Positions 7,678-17,431 of a DNA stretch of 64,000 nucleotides are shown in pieces. The DNA comes from Bacteroides sp. ET71 (GTDB lineage Bacteria > Bacteroidota > Bacteroidia > Bacteroidales > Bacteroidaceae). The DNA lies in NCBI RefSeq assembly GCF_023336905.1, contig NZ_JAMBLS010000012.1:20003-84002 (forward strand), given 5' to 3'. How positions within the stretch are numbered: position 1 is the first letter of the stretch; every line of letters begins with the position of its first letter. The translations under genes and the position numbers were made by a program. The notes below the pieces were generated by a model. It made no database searches, had not been told where the DNA came from, and worked only from the letters and a program-made list of their open reading frames with translations.

Positions 7678-9045
7678 TCATTCTCTCTCACCTTTCAATA
7701 ACGAGCCGTCGGTGGCATATTTGAATGGTACGAAATAAGTCATCAGAAAAGCCGGAATGGTAGCTATCAGCACGAAGATGAAAAACGGTTCATAACCTCC
7801 GGGCTTGTCGAACCATTTGCCCAACGTTTCGCATACCCAGCCGCTCATCATGCCCGGCAACATCACTCCCAGGTTCATGATGCCCGAAGCAAATGCATAG
7901 TGTGCCATTGGGTGCTTGCCGGGTGCCACCTGCTGCATCATAAATAGTGTCAGTCCGACGAACCCGAATCCATACCCGAAATATTCGAACACAATACCTC
8001 CGGCAATCAGTACGTGGCTTTCCGGCTGGAAAGTGGCCAGCAGGGCATAGACCACGAACGGCAGGTTGAAGATGCAGCAGAGTGAAAACAGTGTCTTTTT
8101 CAATCCCCGTGCCGAGATATAATACCCCGCCAGCAGCGAACCCAGCACAAAGGCCGCTGCCCCGTATATGCCGTAATACAGCCCGATTTCTTTCTCACTC
8201 AGGCCCAATCCGCCCATTGCCCTGTCTGCTTTCAGAAACAAGGGCACAATCTTCATCACAAAACCCTCGGCAAAACGGTAAAGTATGATGAACAGCAAGT
8301 AATAGACGATATGGCTTTTGCGGAAGAAGTCCGTCAACACGCCTATCAGTTCCCGCATCACCTGCCGGGCATTCCGGCTATTTTCGCCTTTCTTTTGAGG
8401 AGTGGATGGCAGCATAAAGATGTGATAGATGCCCAGCAATACCATTGTGCCGCAAAGCATGGCCATGATAATCATCCATGCCTTTTGGTTAGCAGCCAAG
8501 ACCACTGCACTCTCCTGGCTTCCTTGGCTGAAATGTTCGATGACTATCCCCGCCACATAAACCAATCCACCGGTAGCTATAACCTTGGCGATATTGTAAA
8601 AGGCGCCTTGCCAACCGATGTATTTGGCTTGCTCGGAAGAGGAAAGCTCGCTCATATACACCCCGTCACAAGCGATATCATGAGTAGCGCCGCTGAAGGC
8701 GATGATAGCCAGTAATGCTATGGATATGCTGAAAAAGTGGGGCAGGTTCAGCGAAAAGGCCACCAGCCCGAAAGTGACGCCCGTAATTAACTGCGTGGTT
8801 ACCACAAAAAACTTTTTGGTCTTGAATAATTCAAGGAAAGGGCTCCACAACGGCTTCAGTGTCCAAGGCAGCAAGATGAGGGAAGTCCAGAAGGTAATCA
8901 GCTTATCATCCACTCCCAGCCCCTTGAACATCAGTACCGTCACCATGTTCAGCACGACAAAGGGAAGTCCCATTGCAAAATAAGCGGTCGGTACCCATGT
9001 AATAGGACTTCGGCGGTTGCTTGCGTTATTCTGATTGTTTTTCAT
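7678..9045 (-). CDS. MFS transporter (AmpG/oligosaccharide type)
   Basis: A 455-residue inner-membrane transporter with about 12 hydrophobic helices and the AmpG-like MFS pattern (ATHDIACDGVYMSEL in the fourth to fifth helix region, then IGWQGAFYNIAKVIATGG). A cytosolic loop (LPSTPQKKGENSRNARQVMRELIG) separates the two halves at about residue 215. It probably carries the periplasmic end product Man-beta-1,4-GlcNAc to the cytoplasm for GH130. The evidence is gene order: 15 bases after a GH92 mannosidase and 28 bases before GH130. The same pair is known from other N-glycan loci of Bacteroides. The family is confident; the substrate is inferred. Confidence 0.88.
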   Translation of the reverse strand: MKNNQNNASNRRSPITWVPTAYFAMGLPFVVLNMVTVLMFKGLGVDDKLITFWTSLILLPWTLKPLWSPFLELFKTKKFFVVTTQLITGVTFGLVAFSLNLPHFFSISIALLAIIAFSGATHDIACDGVYMSELSSSEQAKYIGWQGAFYNIAKVIATGGLVYVAGIVIEHFSQGSQESAVVLAANQKAWMIIMAMLCGTMVLLGIYHIFMLPSTPQKKGENSRNARQVMRELIGVLTDFFRKSHIVYYLLFIILYRFAEGFVMKIVPLFLKADRAMGGLGLSEKEIGLYYGIYGAAAFVLGSLLAGYYISARGLKKTLFSLCCIFNLPFVVYALLATFQPESHVLIAGGIVFEYFGYGFGFVGLTLFMMQQVAPGKHPMAHYAFASGIMNLGVMLPGMMSGWVCETLGKWFDKPGGYEPFFIFVLIATIPAFLMTYFVPFKYATDGSLLKGERE

Positions 9046-9060
9046 GACCGTTAGTTTAGC

Positions 9061-11346
9061 TTACTTCTTCCTTTCTTTACTGAACGAGTAGGGAGCATCG
9101 TCCGCAGAGATTCCTCGATGCCTGTTCGGCTCATCTCCCATAGAGATTTCGATTCTTCCTCCCTGTTGCAGCATGGAATGAGTCACGTAATTTCGCGTAT
9201 AGTTTTGCCCGTTTACGGTCATGGACTCGATGTACAGGTTCTTTTCGCTGTTTTCCGGTGCTTGGATAAGCAATGTATTTCCGTTTTCAAAATGCAAGGT
9301 CGCTTTTTGGAATAGCGGTGCCCCCATGACATATTGGTCGGTGCCCGGGCACACAGGATAGAAGCCCAATGCGGAAAACACATACCAGGCAGAAGTTTGT
9401 CCGTTGTCTTCATCTCCGCAATAGCCGTCGGGAGTAGGAGAGTACATCCTGTTCATCACCTGGCGCAACCAATATTGCGCTTTCCAAGGTTGTTTCGCAT
9501 AGTTATACAGATAAATCATGTGTTGCACCGGTTGGTTTCCGTGCGCATAATTTCCCATATTCATCACAGTCATCTCACGGATTTCATGGATGGGGAAACC
9601 GTAATAACTGTCGTCAAATAGAGGAGGAACAGCAAATACCGAGTCCATCATCTGCACAAACATCTCGTCTCCTCCCATTAAGTCAATCAGTCCCTGTGGG
9701 TCATGGAATACTGACCATGAGTAATGCCAACTGTTCCCTTCAGTAAAAGCATCGCCCCATTTCAGGGGAGAGAACGGCGATTGGAAAGAGCCGTCGGCAT
9801 TTTTGCCACGCATCAGCTTGCTTTCCGCATCAAACAGGTTCTGGTAGTTCATCGCACGCTGGGCAAACCGTTCTATTTCTTTCTGTGGACGGTTCAAGGC
9901 TTTGGCCAACTGATAGATGCACCAGTCATCGTAGGCATATTCCAACGTGCGGGCCGCATTTTCATTAATGCCTACATTGTAGGGCACATAACCCAACTTA
10001 TTGTAATATTCATGGCCTAAACGTCCGGTTGAAGACACTTCCGGATGTACGTGTTCCGTGCCGTAAAGCAAACCTTTATAAAGTGTTTCCACGTCTTCTA
10101 CTTTCACCCCTTTTAGATAAGCATCAACCAATACAGAAGCAGAATTGTTGCCTACCATACAGCCCCGGTGTCCCGGACTGGCCCATTCAGGAAAGAAGTT
10201 ACTTTCTTTATAGGTATTTATCAATCCCTCTTGAATCTCCTTGTTGACAGAAGGATACATTAGGTTCAGCAGCGGAAACAGGCAACGGAACGTATCCCAG
10301 AATCCGGTATCTGTATACATATAGCCAGGCAATACCTGCCCGTTGTAGGGACTGTAATGAACGATTTGTCCATTTCGGTCTATTTCATAAAATTTGCGTG
10401 GAAATAATAAGGAGCGATATAGGCAGGAATAGAACGTGCGGTATTGGTCCAAGTTGCCACCTTCTACTTCGATGCGTCCCAATACTTTGTTCCAAGCTTC
10501 GCGGCCTTCTTGCACCAGCGTGTCGAAAGAATCATCGCCCAGTTCTGTCAGGTTTTGCATGGCCTGTTCATAACTGATGAAAGAAGATGCCACACGCACA
10601 TGTACCGATTCACCCTTGTGGGTACTGAAGCCTATGACTGCTCCTGCGTGATGAGCCTGTTGTTCTGTTCCGTTTTCAACGAATACACTATCGTTTACAG
10701 TAGCCTGGTAAGTGAAAGGCTTGTCAAACTCCAATACGAAATAATTCTTGAAGTTGGCTGGAACTCCACCGCTGTTGCGGGTCGAATACCCTATAATCCG
10801 TCTGTTTTCTTTGTCTATCTTTACGTATGAGCCTTTGTCGAAGGCATCTATCACAATATACGATTGTTTGTTTTCAGGGAAGGTAAAGCGGAACATGGCA
10901 GCCCGTTCAGTCGGCGTCATTTCTGTTACGATGTCATAGTCTGCCAGATACACCTTGTAATAATAAGCCTTGGCTTCTTCGCCCTTGTGCGAGAACCAAC
11001 TGGCTCGTTTCTCTTCATCAAATTCCGCTTTCCCCACCATCGGCATGATGGAAAACTGCCCATAATCATTAATCCAAGGGCTGGGCTGATGAGTCTGTTT
11101 GAAACCACGTATTTTGTTGGCCGTATAAGTATATTGCCAGCCGTCTCCCATCTTTCCGGTTTGGGGTGTCCAGAAGTTCATTCCCCAAGGGCGTGCAATG
11201 GCCGGATAGGTATTACCCGTAGACAATTCAAATGTAGATTGAGTTCCTACCAATGGATTCACGTAGTCTGCATAATCCTTTGCCTGGGCAAGACTGATGA
11301 ATCCGGCAAGCAAAAACGTTACTAACGAATATTTTTTCATGGTCAT
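9061..11346 (-). CDS. GH92 exo-alpha-mannosidase (NQP subgroup), exported
   Basis: About 761 residues: a Sec signal peptide (MKKYSLVTFLLAGFISLAQA), the N-terminal beta-sandwich starting DYVNPLVGTQS, and the alpha/alpha-barrel with GH92 hallmarks (WDTFR, AHGNQPVQHMIYLYNY, GDEDNGQTSAWY). GH92 enzymes are calcium-dependent, inverting alpha-mannosidases that remove terminal mannose from N-glycans. Here the conserved loop has Gln (GNQPVQH), unlike the GNEPxHH of the two upstream paralogues. That probably means a different linkage preference. No lipobox Cys is seen, so a periplasmic location is likely. The ATG at 11,346 overlaps the previous stop (ATGA); the ATG at 11,340 is equally possible. It shares subgroup and wording with the gene at 50,746. 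Confidence 0.93.
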   Translation of the reverse strand: MTMKKYSLVTFLLAGFISLAQAKDYADYVNPLVGTQSTFELSTGNTYPAIARPWGMNFWTPQTGKMGDGWQYTYTANKIRGFKQTHQPSPWINDYGQFSIMPMVGKAEFDEEKRASWFSHKGEEAKAYYYKVYLADYDIVTEMTPTERAAMFRFTFPENKQSYIVIDAFDKGSYVKIDKENRRIIGYSTRNSGGVPANFKNYFVLEFDKPFTYQATVNDSVFVENGTEQQAHHAGAVIGFSTHKGESVHVRVASSFISYEQAMQNLTELGDDSFDTLVQEGREAWNKVLGRIEVEGGNLDQYRTFYSCLYRSLLFPRKFYEIDRNGQIVHYSPYNGQVLPGYMYTDTGFWDTFRCLFPLLNLMYPSVNKEIQEGLINTYKESNFFPEWASPGHRGCMVGNNSASVLVDAYLKGVKVEDVETLYKGLLYGTEHVHPEVSSTGRLGHEYYNKLGYVPYNVGINENAARTLEYAYDDWCIYQLAKALNRPQKEIERFAQRAMNYQNLFDAESKLMRGKNADGSFQSPFSPLKWGDAFTEGNSWHYSWSVFHDPQGLIDLMGGDEMFVQMMDSVFAVPPLFDDSYYGFPIHEIREMTVMNMGNYAHGNQPVQHMIYLYNYAKQPWKAQYWLRQVMNRMYSPTPDGYCGDEDNGQTSAWYVFSALGFYPVCPGTDQYVMGAPLFQKATLHFENGNTLLIQAPENSEKNLYIESMTVNGQNYTRNYVTHSMLQQGGRIEISMGDEPNRHRGISADDAPYSFSKERKK

Positions 11347-13637
11347 TTTATGTTTGATGTTTTTGTTCCCCATTGAGTGGGTTTGTTGGTCATCACGATT
11401 TCAAGAGTACCTCCAGACACGATGTCCTTGTGATGGAAGAACGGTTCGTTTAAAGATTTCCCGTTCAATGTCGCCGATTCGATATATTTATTTTCACTCG
11501 AATTGTTTTGGGTGATGATTTTGAATGTTTCTTTATTGGGCAGATGAATAACAGCCTGGTCAAAAATCGGACGCCCGATTGAATAGACCGGTTTGCCGGG
11601 ACATACCTGATAGAATCCCATAGCATTCAGAATATACCAGGCCGACATTTGGCCACAGTCTTCGTTGCCCGACAGTCCGTCAGGGGCGTTGCGGTATTGC
11701 TCTTTCAGCACCTGGTCTATCAGCTCCTGAGTCTTCCACGGGCGGTGGATGTAGTTATATAGGTGGATGACGTGGTGACTGGGTTCATTGCCATGTGCAT
11801 ATTGCCCGATTAAACCGCTAATGTCTGCAGAGACCAATTCCCCTTCGATGGTTGAATCTTCTGTGAACAGCGAATCCAGTTTGCCGGCGAAAGCTTCTTC
11901 TCCTCCCATCAGTTCTACCAGGCCTTCCACATCTTGTGGTACGAACCATGTCCATTGCCAGGCATTTCCTTCGCAATAATCGTCATTCCGGTGGTTGGAT
12001 GCTTTCGGATTAAAAGGAGTGCGCCAGTTGCCTTCCGAATCAACCCCTCTCATGAATCGGACAGAAGGATCGAAATAAAGAGTATAGGCTTTGGCGAATT
12101 TGGAATATTCTTCATACTTTTTATGATCGCCGGTGGCTTTTGCCAATATCGAGATGCAGTAATCATCGTAGGCATATTCCAATGCTTTGGCTACCGATTC
12201 ATTCTCTTTGTCGCAGGGAATATAGCCGATTGTATTTTTGTAATATTTGGCTTGAGGCATCAGGTGTGGCAATACGGCTGGAGGACAAACGATGCCCGTC
12301 GTATCATATTCGGCAGCCCGCAAGCAAGCATCGTAAGCTTCTTGCAGGTCGAAATCGGCATATCCTTTGGTATAAGCATCTGCAATCAGAGACACCGCAT
12401 GATAACCAATCATCGTTCCTGTATAATTAGACGCCAGGTCCCACATGGGGAATATGCCTCCTTCCTGGCTTTTCAGCAGCAGCGACCGGATAAAGTCATT
12501 ATTCAGTTGCGGGTCGATGATGGAAAGCAAGGGGTGCAAAGCGCGGAAAGTGTCCCACAACGAAAAGGTGGTATATACCGGCTTATTGACATCCCCCTGG
12601 TGAATCTTCTGGTTCATTCCCCAATATCTTCCGTCCACATCAGTAAAGAGGTTCGGACTGATGGCTGTGTGATACATGGCCGTATAGAAGATATTTTTAT
12701 CCACTTCGTTAGGGGTTGATACGTCGATTTTAGCCAGATATTGGTTCCAAGCCTTACGGGCGTTTGCGTGTACCCGTTCGAAATCCCATTCCGGAATTTC
12801 TGCTTCCAGGTTCTTTTGGGCGCCCTCAGTGTCGACGGCCGAGAAGCCTACCTTTACCAGTACCTGTTCATCCTTTTCTGTATGGAAGTTTAGCAAGACC
12901 TTGCAACGGGGTTGTCTCTTTCCGTTCCGGTCTGTCAACGTATCCCGCACGATGGTAGAAGTAAATGGTTTGGAGAATTTGGCATAGAAATTGGCTCGTT
13001 GGTCGAAAGCCCAATATTTGGTCAGCTTATAACCTTTGATTTCCGTATCGCTCACTACCTCTACCTGCATGTCCAGGTTATCTTGGTGTTGTATGGAGTA
13101 GTCCATATCTAAAATGAAGCCGGCTTTTTCCGCTTCAGGGAAAGTATAGCGGTGCAACGCTGCCCGTTGGGTAGCGGTCAATTCTGCTTTGACCTGGTAG
13201 CGCTCCAGAAATACCGAGTAATATCCAGGTGTTGCCACCTCGTTCTCGTGCGAGAAAGGGGAAGCATAAGGAAGAGTCTGCGATGAATAATCTTGCGGAT
13301 CATACTGTTGTTGCCCTACTGTCGGCATCAGTAAAAAGTCGCCGTAATCGGCACATCCTGTTCCGCTGACGTGTGTATGCGAAAAACCGTTGATGGTGGA
13401 ATCCGCATAATAATATCCTGAGCAGGCATCCCAACCGTCGATACGGGTATCAGGACTGGGTTGAATCATTCCGTGAGGCACCACGGCACCTGGAAAAGTG
13501 TGTCCGTGTCCTCCTGTTCCGATTAGAGGGTTCACATACGAAGTATAGTCGGTATTCTGTTCCTCTTTCGTACACGATGACAGACAGAATATTCCTCCGC
13601 ACAAACTTATCGCAATGGCAGCAACTGCATTTTTCAT
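11343..13637 (-). CDS. GH92 exo-alpha-mannosidase (NEP subgroup), lipoprotein
   Basis: A 764-residue GH92 enzyme with a lipoprotein signal (ending LSSC at about residue 22). The N-terminal domain begins YTSYVNPLIGTGGHGHTFPGA, and FSLWDTFRALHPL is the conserved barrel entry. The catalytic loops are AHGNEPSHHVIHLYNY and GNEDCGQMSAWY. The Glu in GNEP plus two His is the pattern I associate with alpha-1,2-type members such as BT3990, but the link to specificity is from memory and should be treated as likely only. It removes terminal mannose in a calcium-dependent, inverting reaction, probably on glycans at the outer or periplasmic face. It is the second gene after the anti-sigma factor (29-base gap) and overlaps the next GH92 by four bases. 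Confidence 0.93.
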   Translation of the reverse strand: MKNAVAAIAISLCGGIFCLSSCTKEEQNTDYTSYVNPLIGTGGHGHTFPGAVVPHGMIQPSPDTRIDGWDACSGYYYADSTINGFSHTHVSGTGCADYGDFLLMPTVGQQQYDPQDYSSQTLPYASPFSHENEVATPGYYSVFLERYQVKAELTATQRAALHRYTFPEAEKAGFILDMDYSIQHQDNLDMQVEVVSDTEIKGYKLTKYWAFDQRANFYAKFSKPFTSTIVRDTLTDRNGKRQPRCKVLLNFHTEKDEQVLVKVGFSAVDTEGAQKNLEAEIPEWDFERVHANARKAWNQYLAKIDVSTPNEVDKNIFYTAMYHTAISPNLFTDVDGRYWGMNQKIHQGDVNKPVYTTFSLWDTFRALHPLLSIIDPQLNNDFIRSLLLKSQEGGIFPMWDLASNYTGTMIGYHAVSLIADAYTKGYADFDLQEAYDACLRAAEYDTTGIVCPPAVLPHLMPQAKYYKNTIGYIPCDKENESVAKALEYAYDDYCISILAKATGDHKKYEEYSKFAKAYTLYFDPSVRFMRGVDSEGNWRTPFNPKASNHRNDDYCEGNAWQWTWFVPQDVEGLVELMGGEEAFAGKLDSLFTEDSTIEGELVSADISGLIGQYAHGNEPSHHVIHLYNYIHRPWKTQELIDQVLKEQYRNAPDGLSGNEDCGQMSAWYILNAMGFYQVCPGKPVYSIGRPIFDQAVIHLPNKETFKIITQNNSSENKYIESATLNGKSLNEPFFHHKDIVSGGTLEIVMTNKPTQWGTKTSNIK

Positions 13638-13666
13638 TTTACTTGGGCTTTAAGATTAATAATATT

Positions 13667-14671
13667 TTATTCCGGGGATATGAAAACGATATCCTTGTGT
13701 TTCCTGTACTTGATGTGAAGTGTATGTTTCAGGGCATCCAGCATGTCTGTGGCCGTTCCCTTCTTCTTTAATTCGCCGGAATAGGTCGATGTTTTCTCCA
13801 CTCCTGGCGAAAGAATCACTTTTACGTCATATACTTCTTCCAGTAATTGGGCAATTTGAGTGATGCTTGCATTTTGCAACTTAACCATGCTGCTGTGCCA
13901 TACGGCATCCAGCATGGCGTTTGTATCCATCACTTTCATCTTGCCTGTATCTTTGTTCAGTTCCACCTTTTGTCCCGGCGAGAGTGTGATGGCACCCTCT
14001 TCATGTGTTCCTGAAGCTTTTACTTCTCCTTCCAGCAAAGACACCTCCACTATTCTGTCAGTCTGTGTACTCCTGAAATTGAATTTAGTGCCGAGTACCG
14101 CCACGTTCATGTCTTTACTGCTGACAATGAAGGGCCTGTGCTTGTCTTTGGTTACTTCAAAGTACGCTTCGCCGGACAGTTTCAGTTGCCTGTGTCCTTT
14201 CTCAAATTGTTCCGGATATTGCAGGACCGAATTTTCATTCAGCCAAACCCAACTGCTGTCGGGCAGCAGAAACTCTTTAACCTCCCCATCTGCCGTAGCC
14301 AATGTTTTCCATTCTTGTTGCAGATTATGGGTGAAATACCACATTCCTAATCCGCAGGAAGTGATGAGCAGCGTAACGGCTGCCGCATACTTGGTCCATG
14401 TCCGGAGGCGGAAAACTTTCCGGCCTCTGTTTTCTTCCTGTCTTAGCTCCTCCTGTCTTATCCGGTTGAAAAGCCGTTCTTCAGCTTCCTGTGTTTTGAA
14501 CTGTTCGGTTCCACTGCTCCGTTTCCCCAGGAAATACAGTTCTTCCCATTCGAAAAGTTGCCGTGCATGCTCTTCCGATTCATTGGCCCAACGGATTACA
14601 TGCAATTTTTCTTCTTCGTTGCATGTACCGTTCAAATAGCGTACGATTATTTTGTAGTCAATATTACCCAT
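13667..14671 (-). CDS. FecR-family anti-sigma factor
   Basis: A 334-residue inner-membrane regulator. The N-terminal cytosolic part (residues 1-90, DYKIIVRYLNGTCNEEEKLHVIRWANESEEHARQ) is the sigma-binding domain. One membrane helix follows at about 93-112. The periplasmic FecR domain has the typical patterns TADGEVKEFLLPDSSWVWLNENSVLQYP and GEAYFEV..KHRPFIVSS, and a C-terminal domain (SGELKKKGTATDMLDALKHT) resembles the STN-binding end. It should hold the ECF sigma factor encoded at 17,432 until SusC signals. Unusually it is not next to that sigma gene: a GH92 gene and a divergent promoter region lie between. It is placed instead inside the leftward GH92 group, so the anti-sigma rises when that arm is induced, a built-in brake. 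Confidence 0.92.
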   Translation of the reverse strand: MGNIDYKIIVRYLNGTCNEEEKLHVIRWANESEEHARQLFEWEELYFLGKRSSGTEQFKTQEAEERLFNRIRQEELRQEENRGRKVFRLRTWTKYAAAVTLLITSCGLGMWYFTHNLQQEWKTLATADGEVKEFLLPDSSWVWLNENSVLQYPEQFEKGHRQLKLSGEAYFEVTKDKHRPFIVSSKDMNVAVLGTKFNFRSTQTDRIVEVSLLEGEVKASGTHEEGAITLSPGQKVELNKDTGKMKVMDTNAMLDAVWHSSMVKLQNASITQIAQLLEEVYDVKVILSPGVEKTSTYSGELKKKGTATDMLDALKHTLHIKYRKHKDIVFISPE

Positions 14672-14784
14672 CTTTTTACCTAAAACTAACTCTTATATTA
14701 TCCTTTTTCTATACAAGAGAACAAGTGTGGTCAAAGAAATACTTACGTGATGTCTGTTAAAAAGACGTTTTTTCTTAAAAAAAG

Positions 14785-17001
14785 TCACCACCATGTTTTC
14801 CCGGGCGAGCTTCCCATCTCAATATCCAGCGTTCCGCCTTCCATGATTTGTTGGTGCGTGATGTAGCTTTTGCCTAATGGTTGTCCATTCAGTTTTACAG
14901 ATTGGATGTAGGTGTTCTCCGGGTTCATGTTGTGAGCTGTTATTTTGAATGTTTTTCCGTTTGTCAGTTGCAGAACCGTTTCCGGGAACAGGGGGCTGCC
15001 TATTTCATATTCTCCGGATACGGGGTTGACCGGATAAAATCCCATGGCGCTGAACACGTACCAGGCAGACATCTGTCCGCAGTCTTCATTGCCACACAGT
15101 CCGGCCGGTGTGTTCGTATAGAGGGTTGTCATGATTTGCCGGAGGTATTTTTGTCCTTTCCACGGTTGGTTTACCTTATTATATAGGTAGGCTACGTGGT
15201 GTCCCGGCTCATTTCCGTGTGCATATTGCCCTATCATGCCTGTGCTGAAGATGGGCAACTTGCTCTTGTCCGAAGGCTGGAACGTGAACATGCTGTCCAG
15301 TTTCTGCGCAAAGCGTTCTTGTCCGCCGGACAAGGCTATCAGTCCGTTGATATCGTGTTGTACAGACCAGAAATATTGCCATCCGTTGCTTTCACAGATG
15401 TGCGGCGTATAGTCTTCCGCTTGGAAATCTTTGACGAATTGTCCGGCTTTGTCTTTGGGCTGCATGAATGTAGAGGTCGGATTGTACACGTTCCGGTAAT
15501 TCTGCGAGCGGGCGTAAAACTCTTCCGCTATATCTTTTTTCCCCATTTTGTCTGCCATGACGGCAATGCAATAATCGTCGAAAGCATATTCCAAGGTTTT
15601 GGAGAGCGACCAGTCGTCCCCTCCGGAGGGATTGTCCAAATCGAAGGGAACATACCCATTCTTCTTGTAGAAGCCGATGCCCCGGTAGTTGTCCAGATTG
15701 GCCGTCGCCACACAGGCAGCCAAGGCTTTTTCTGCATCAAAATCGCCTATACCTTTCAGGTAAGCGTCGGCAATCACGGCTACGGCATGATAGCCTATCA
15801 TCATGTCTGTTTCGCTTCCGTAGAAATTCCATACGGGCAATCTTCCGTTTTGCTCGGAAAAAGCCAACAGCGATTTGACCATGTCGTTCACCCGTTCCGG
15901 TTGTGTCAGTGTGAAGAGAGGGTGTGCGGCCCGGTAGGTGTCCCACAGCGAGAAGGTGCTGTAATGGGTCCAGCCGTCGGTCTGGTGGTTTTTCCCGTCG
16001 GGTCCGTAATACTGCCCGTCCACATCGTCATAAATGGTAGGTGCCAGCATGCTGTGGTATAGGGCTGTGTAGAAAACCACCTTTTCGTCGTGGTTGTCTG
16101 TTTTTATCTGTATATTTCCCAGGGCCTTGTTCCAGGCAGCTTCCGCTTTTTGCCGGTAAGTGTCGAAATCATTGTCCGGCGCTTCGGCTCTCAGGTTTCT
16201 TTCCGCTCCTTCCATGCTGACGCCTGACAGGGCGGTGACAAGGGTTATCTGTTCTCCTTGCTGCGTGGAATAGTCGAAGCGGGCTATTGTCCCTGTCCCG
16301 ATGCGTTTCCCGTCTTTTTCCAAGGCTGTGGTGTCGAGCGACATTTGGGTGAAGGGGCGTGAGAAGCGTGTGCAGAAATAGATTTTCTGGTTGCGGGCCC
16401 ATCCGTCAGAATAGCGGTAGCCGCGGATGGTCACCGAGTCTATCACTTCGATGTGCGAGTCTTGCGTAGCGTCCCAGTTCATCGCTTTGGCCAGATTCAG
16501 GAAGATGGCCGACTGTGCCTGCGGGAATGTATAGCGTTGGATGCCGCAGCGTTCGGTGGCAGTCAGTTCTACGTTGATGTCATAATCGGTCAGCCTGACC
16601 TGGTAATATCCGGCAGAAGCCTGCTCGTCTTGATGGGAGAAACGGGAATGAATCCCCAGGGGGGCTTCTGCTTCCTCATAAGGCAGGGTGACAGGCAGGA
16701 ACGAAATGTCATACAAGTCTCCGGCTCCTGTGCCCGACAAATGGGTATGGCTGAAACCGGCTATGGTGCTGTCCGGATAAAAGTAGCCGGCAATCCTGTC
16801 CCATCCGGGCAGGCCGTTGTCCGGACTTAGTTGTACCATCCCGAAAGGCACTTGTGCCCCCGGATAGGTGTTCCCCGTAAAATCGGTGCCAATCAGGGGA
16901 TTGACCAGTGAGGCATAATCTTCATTCGTGCTTTTCGGCTGGTTGGTACAAGCAGCGAATAGAAGGCCGGCCAACCACAATGCGGACGTGGAAAGTTTCA
17001 T
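14785..17001 (-). CDS. GH92 exo-alpha-mannosidase (NEP subgroup), lipoprotein
   Basis: A 738-residue GH92 alpha-mannosidase with a short lipoprotein signal (WLAGLLFAAC, Cys at about residue 19). The N-terminal domain starts DYASLVNPLIGTDFTGNTYPGA. The barrel carries FSLWDTYRAAHPLF, AHGNEPGHHVAYLYNK and GNEDCGQMSAWY. It belongs with the gene at 11,343 (Glu and two His in the GNEP loop). It is the first gene of the leftward arm, facing the ECF sigma gene across a 430-base control region, and is separated from the fecR gene by 113 bases, so fecR may also have its own promoter. Together the three GH92 enzymes could remove the different alpha-mannose linkages of Man9. No GH125 or GH38 partner is seen in this locus. 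Confidence 0.93.
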   Translation of the reverse strand: MKLSTSALWLAGLLFAACTNQPKSTNEDYASLVNPLIGTDFTGNTYPGAQVPFGMVQLSPDNGLPGWDRIAGYFYPDSTIAGFSHTHLSGTGAGDLYDISFLPVTLPYEEAEAPLGIHSRFSHQDEQASAGYYQVRLTDYDINVELTATERCGIQRYTFPQAQSAIFLNLAKAMNWDATQDSHIEVIDSVTIRGYRYSDGWARNQKIYFCTRFSRPFTQMSLDTTALEKDGKRIGTGTIARFDYSTQQGEQITLVTALSGVSMEGAERNLRAEAPDNDFDTYRQKAEAAWNKALGNIQIKTDNHDEKVVFYTALYHSMLAPTIYDDVDGQYYGPDGKNHQTDGWTHYSTFSLWDTYRAAHPLFTLTQPERVNDMVKSLLAFSEQNGRLPVWNFYGSETDMMIGYHAVAVIADAYLKGIGDFDAEKALAACVATANLDNYRGIGFYKKNGYVPFDLDNPSGGDDWSLSKTLEYAFDDYCIAVMADKMGKKDIAEEFYARSQNYRNVYNPTSTFMQPKDKAGQFVKDFQAEDYTPHICESNGWQYFWSVQHDINGLIALSGGQERFAQKLDSMFTFQPSDKSKLPIFSTGMIGQYAHGNEPGHHVAYLYNKVNQPWKGQKYLRQIMTTLYTNTPAGLCGNEDCGQMSAWYVFSAMGFYPVNPVSGEYEIGSPLFPETVLQLTNGKTFKITAHNMNPENTYIQSVKLNGQPLGKSYITHQQIMEGGTLDIEMGSSPGKTWW

Positions 17002-17111
17002 AATAAGATTTTTTTTCTTCTATTTTTTTGTAAAGAAACAGATTTCTGCTGAAAAACACTTAGCGGATTCTCTTATTTTAACAAATTAAAACGTTGCATG
17101 TTCGTATTTGA

Positions 17112-17189
17112 TTCGTTCCTTCTTCGTTTCTAAGGACTCGGGGCAGGAACGAATTTGGTACGACTTTGGAACGAACTTGGTACGACTTT
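17112..17189. promoter_or_regulatory. Repeat motifs in the divergent control region
   Basis: Two near-identical 22-base direct repeats lie side by side at 17,146-17,167 and 17,168-17,189. Each begins GGAACGAA and continues TTGGTACGACTTT, with one base different. The reverse form TTCGTTCC sits at 17,112-17,119. The set lies between the GH92 gene and the ECF sigma gene, 75 bases before the sigma -7 box. It looks like a regulator binding site, possibly for activation of either arm. The rest of 17,002-17,431 is AT-rich with no gene. Confidence 0.5.
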
Positions 17190-17263
17190 GGTCGGGACGT
17201 TTCCAGGCGATTTTTTGTCTTGTTTTATTTTTCGGGAATAATTGTATTTTCATGAAAAAATCC

Positions 17264-17271
17264 TAACTTTG
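17264..17271 (+). promoter_or_regulatory. Bacteroidota -7 box for the ECF sigma gene (TAACTTTG)
   Basis: TAACTTTG fits TAnnTTTG, and TTGT lies about 19 bases upstream as a possible -33 element. It would give a leader of roughly 155 bases to the sigma gene. It suggests housekeeping-sigma basal expression of the regulator. Confidence 0.5.
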
Positions 17272-17431
17272 GGGCGCGTATCTACATGTTTGTCGGCAAG
17301 ACGCGTGCCTGTCGATTTTTTATCATTTTCCGGGTAAGTGTTTTTGGGGGTTGGCTTGTTATATGTCATATTGGTGAAGAATAATCATTGCATTGCCAGT
17401 TTGTTTGTTGAGAAGGAGGCAGAACCAGACC

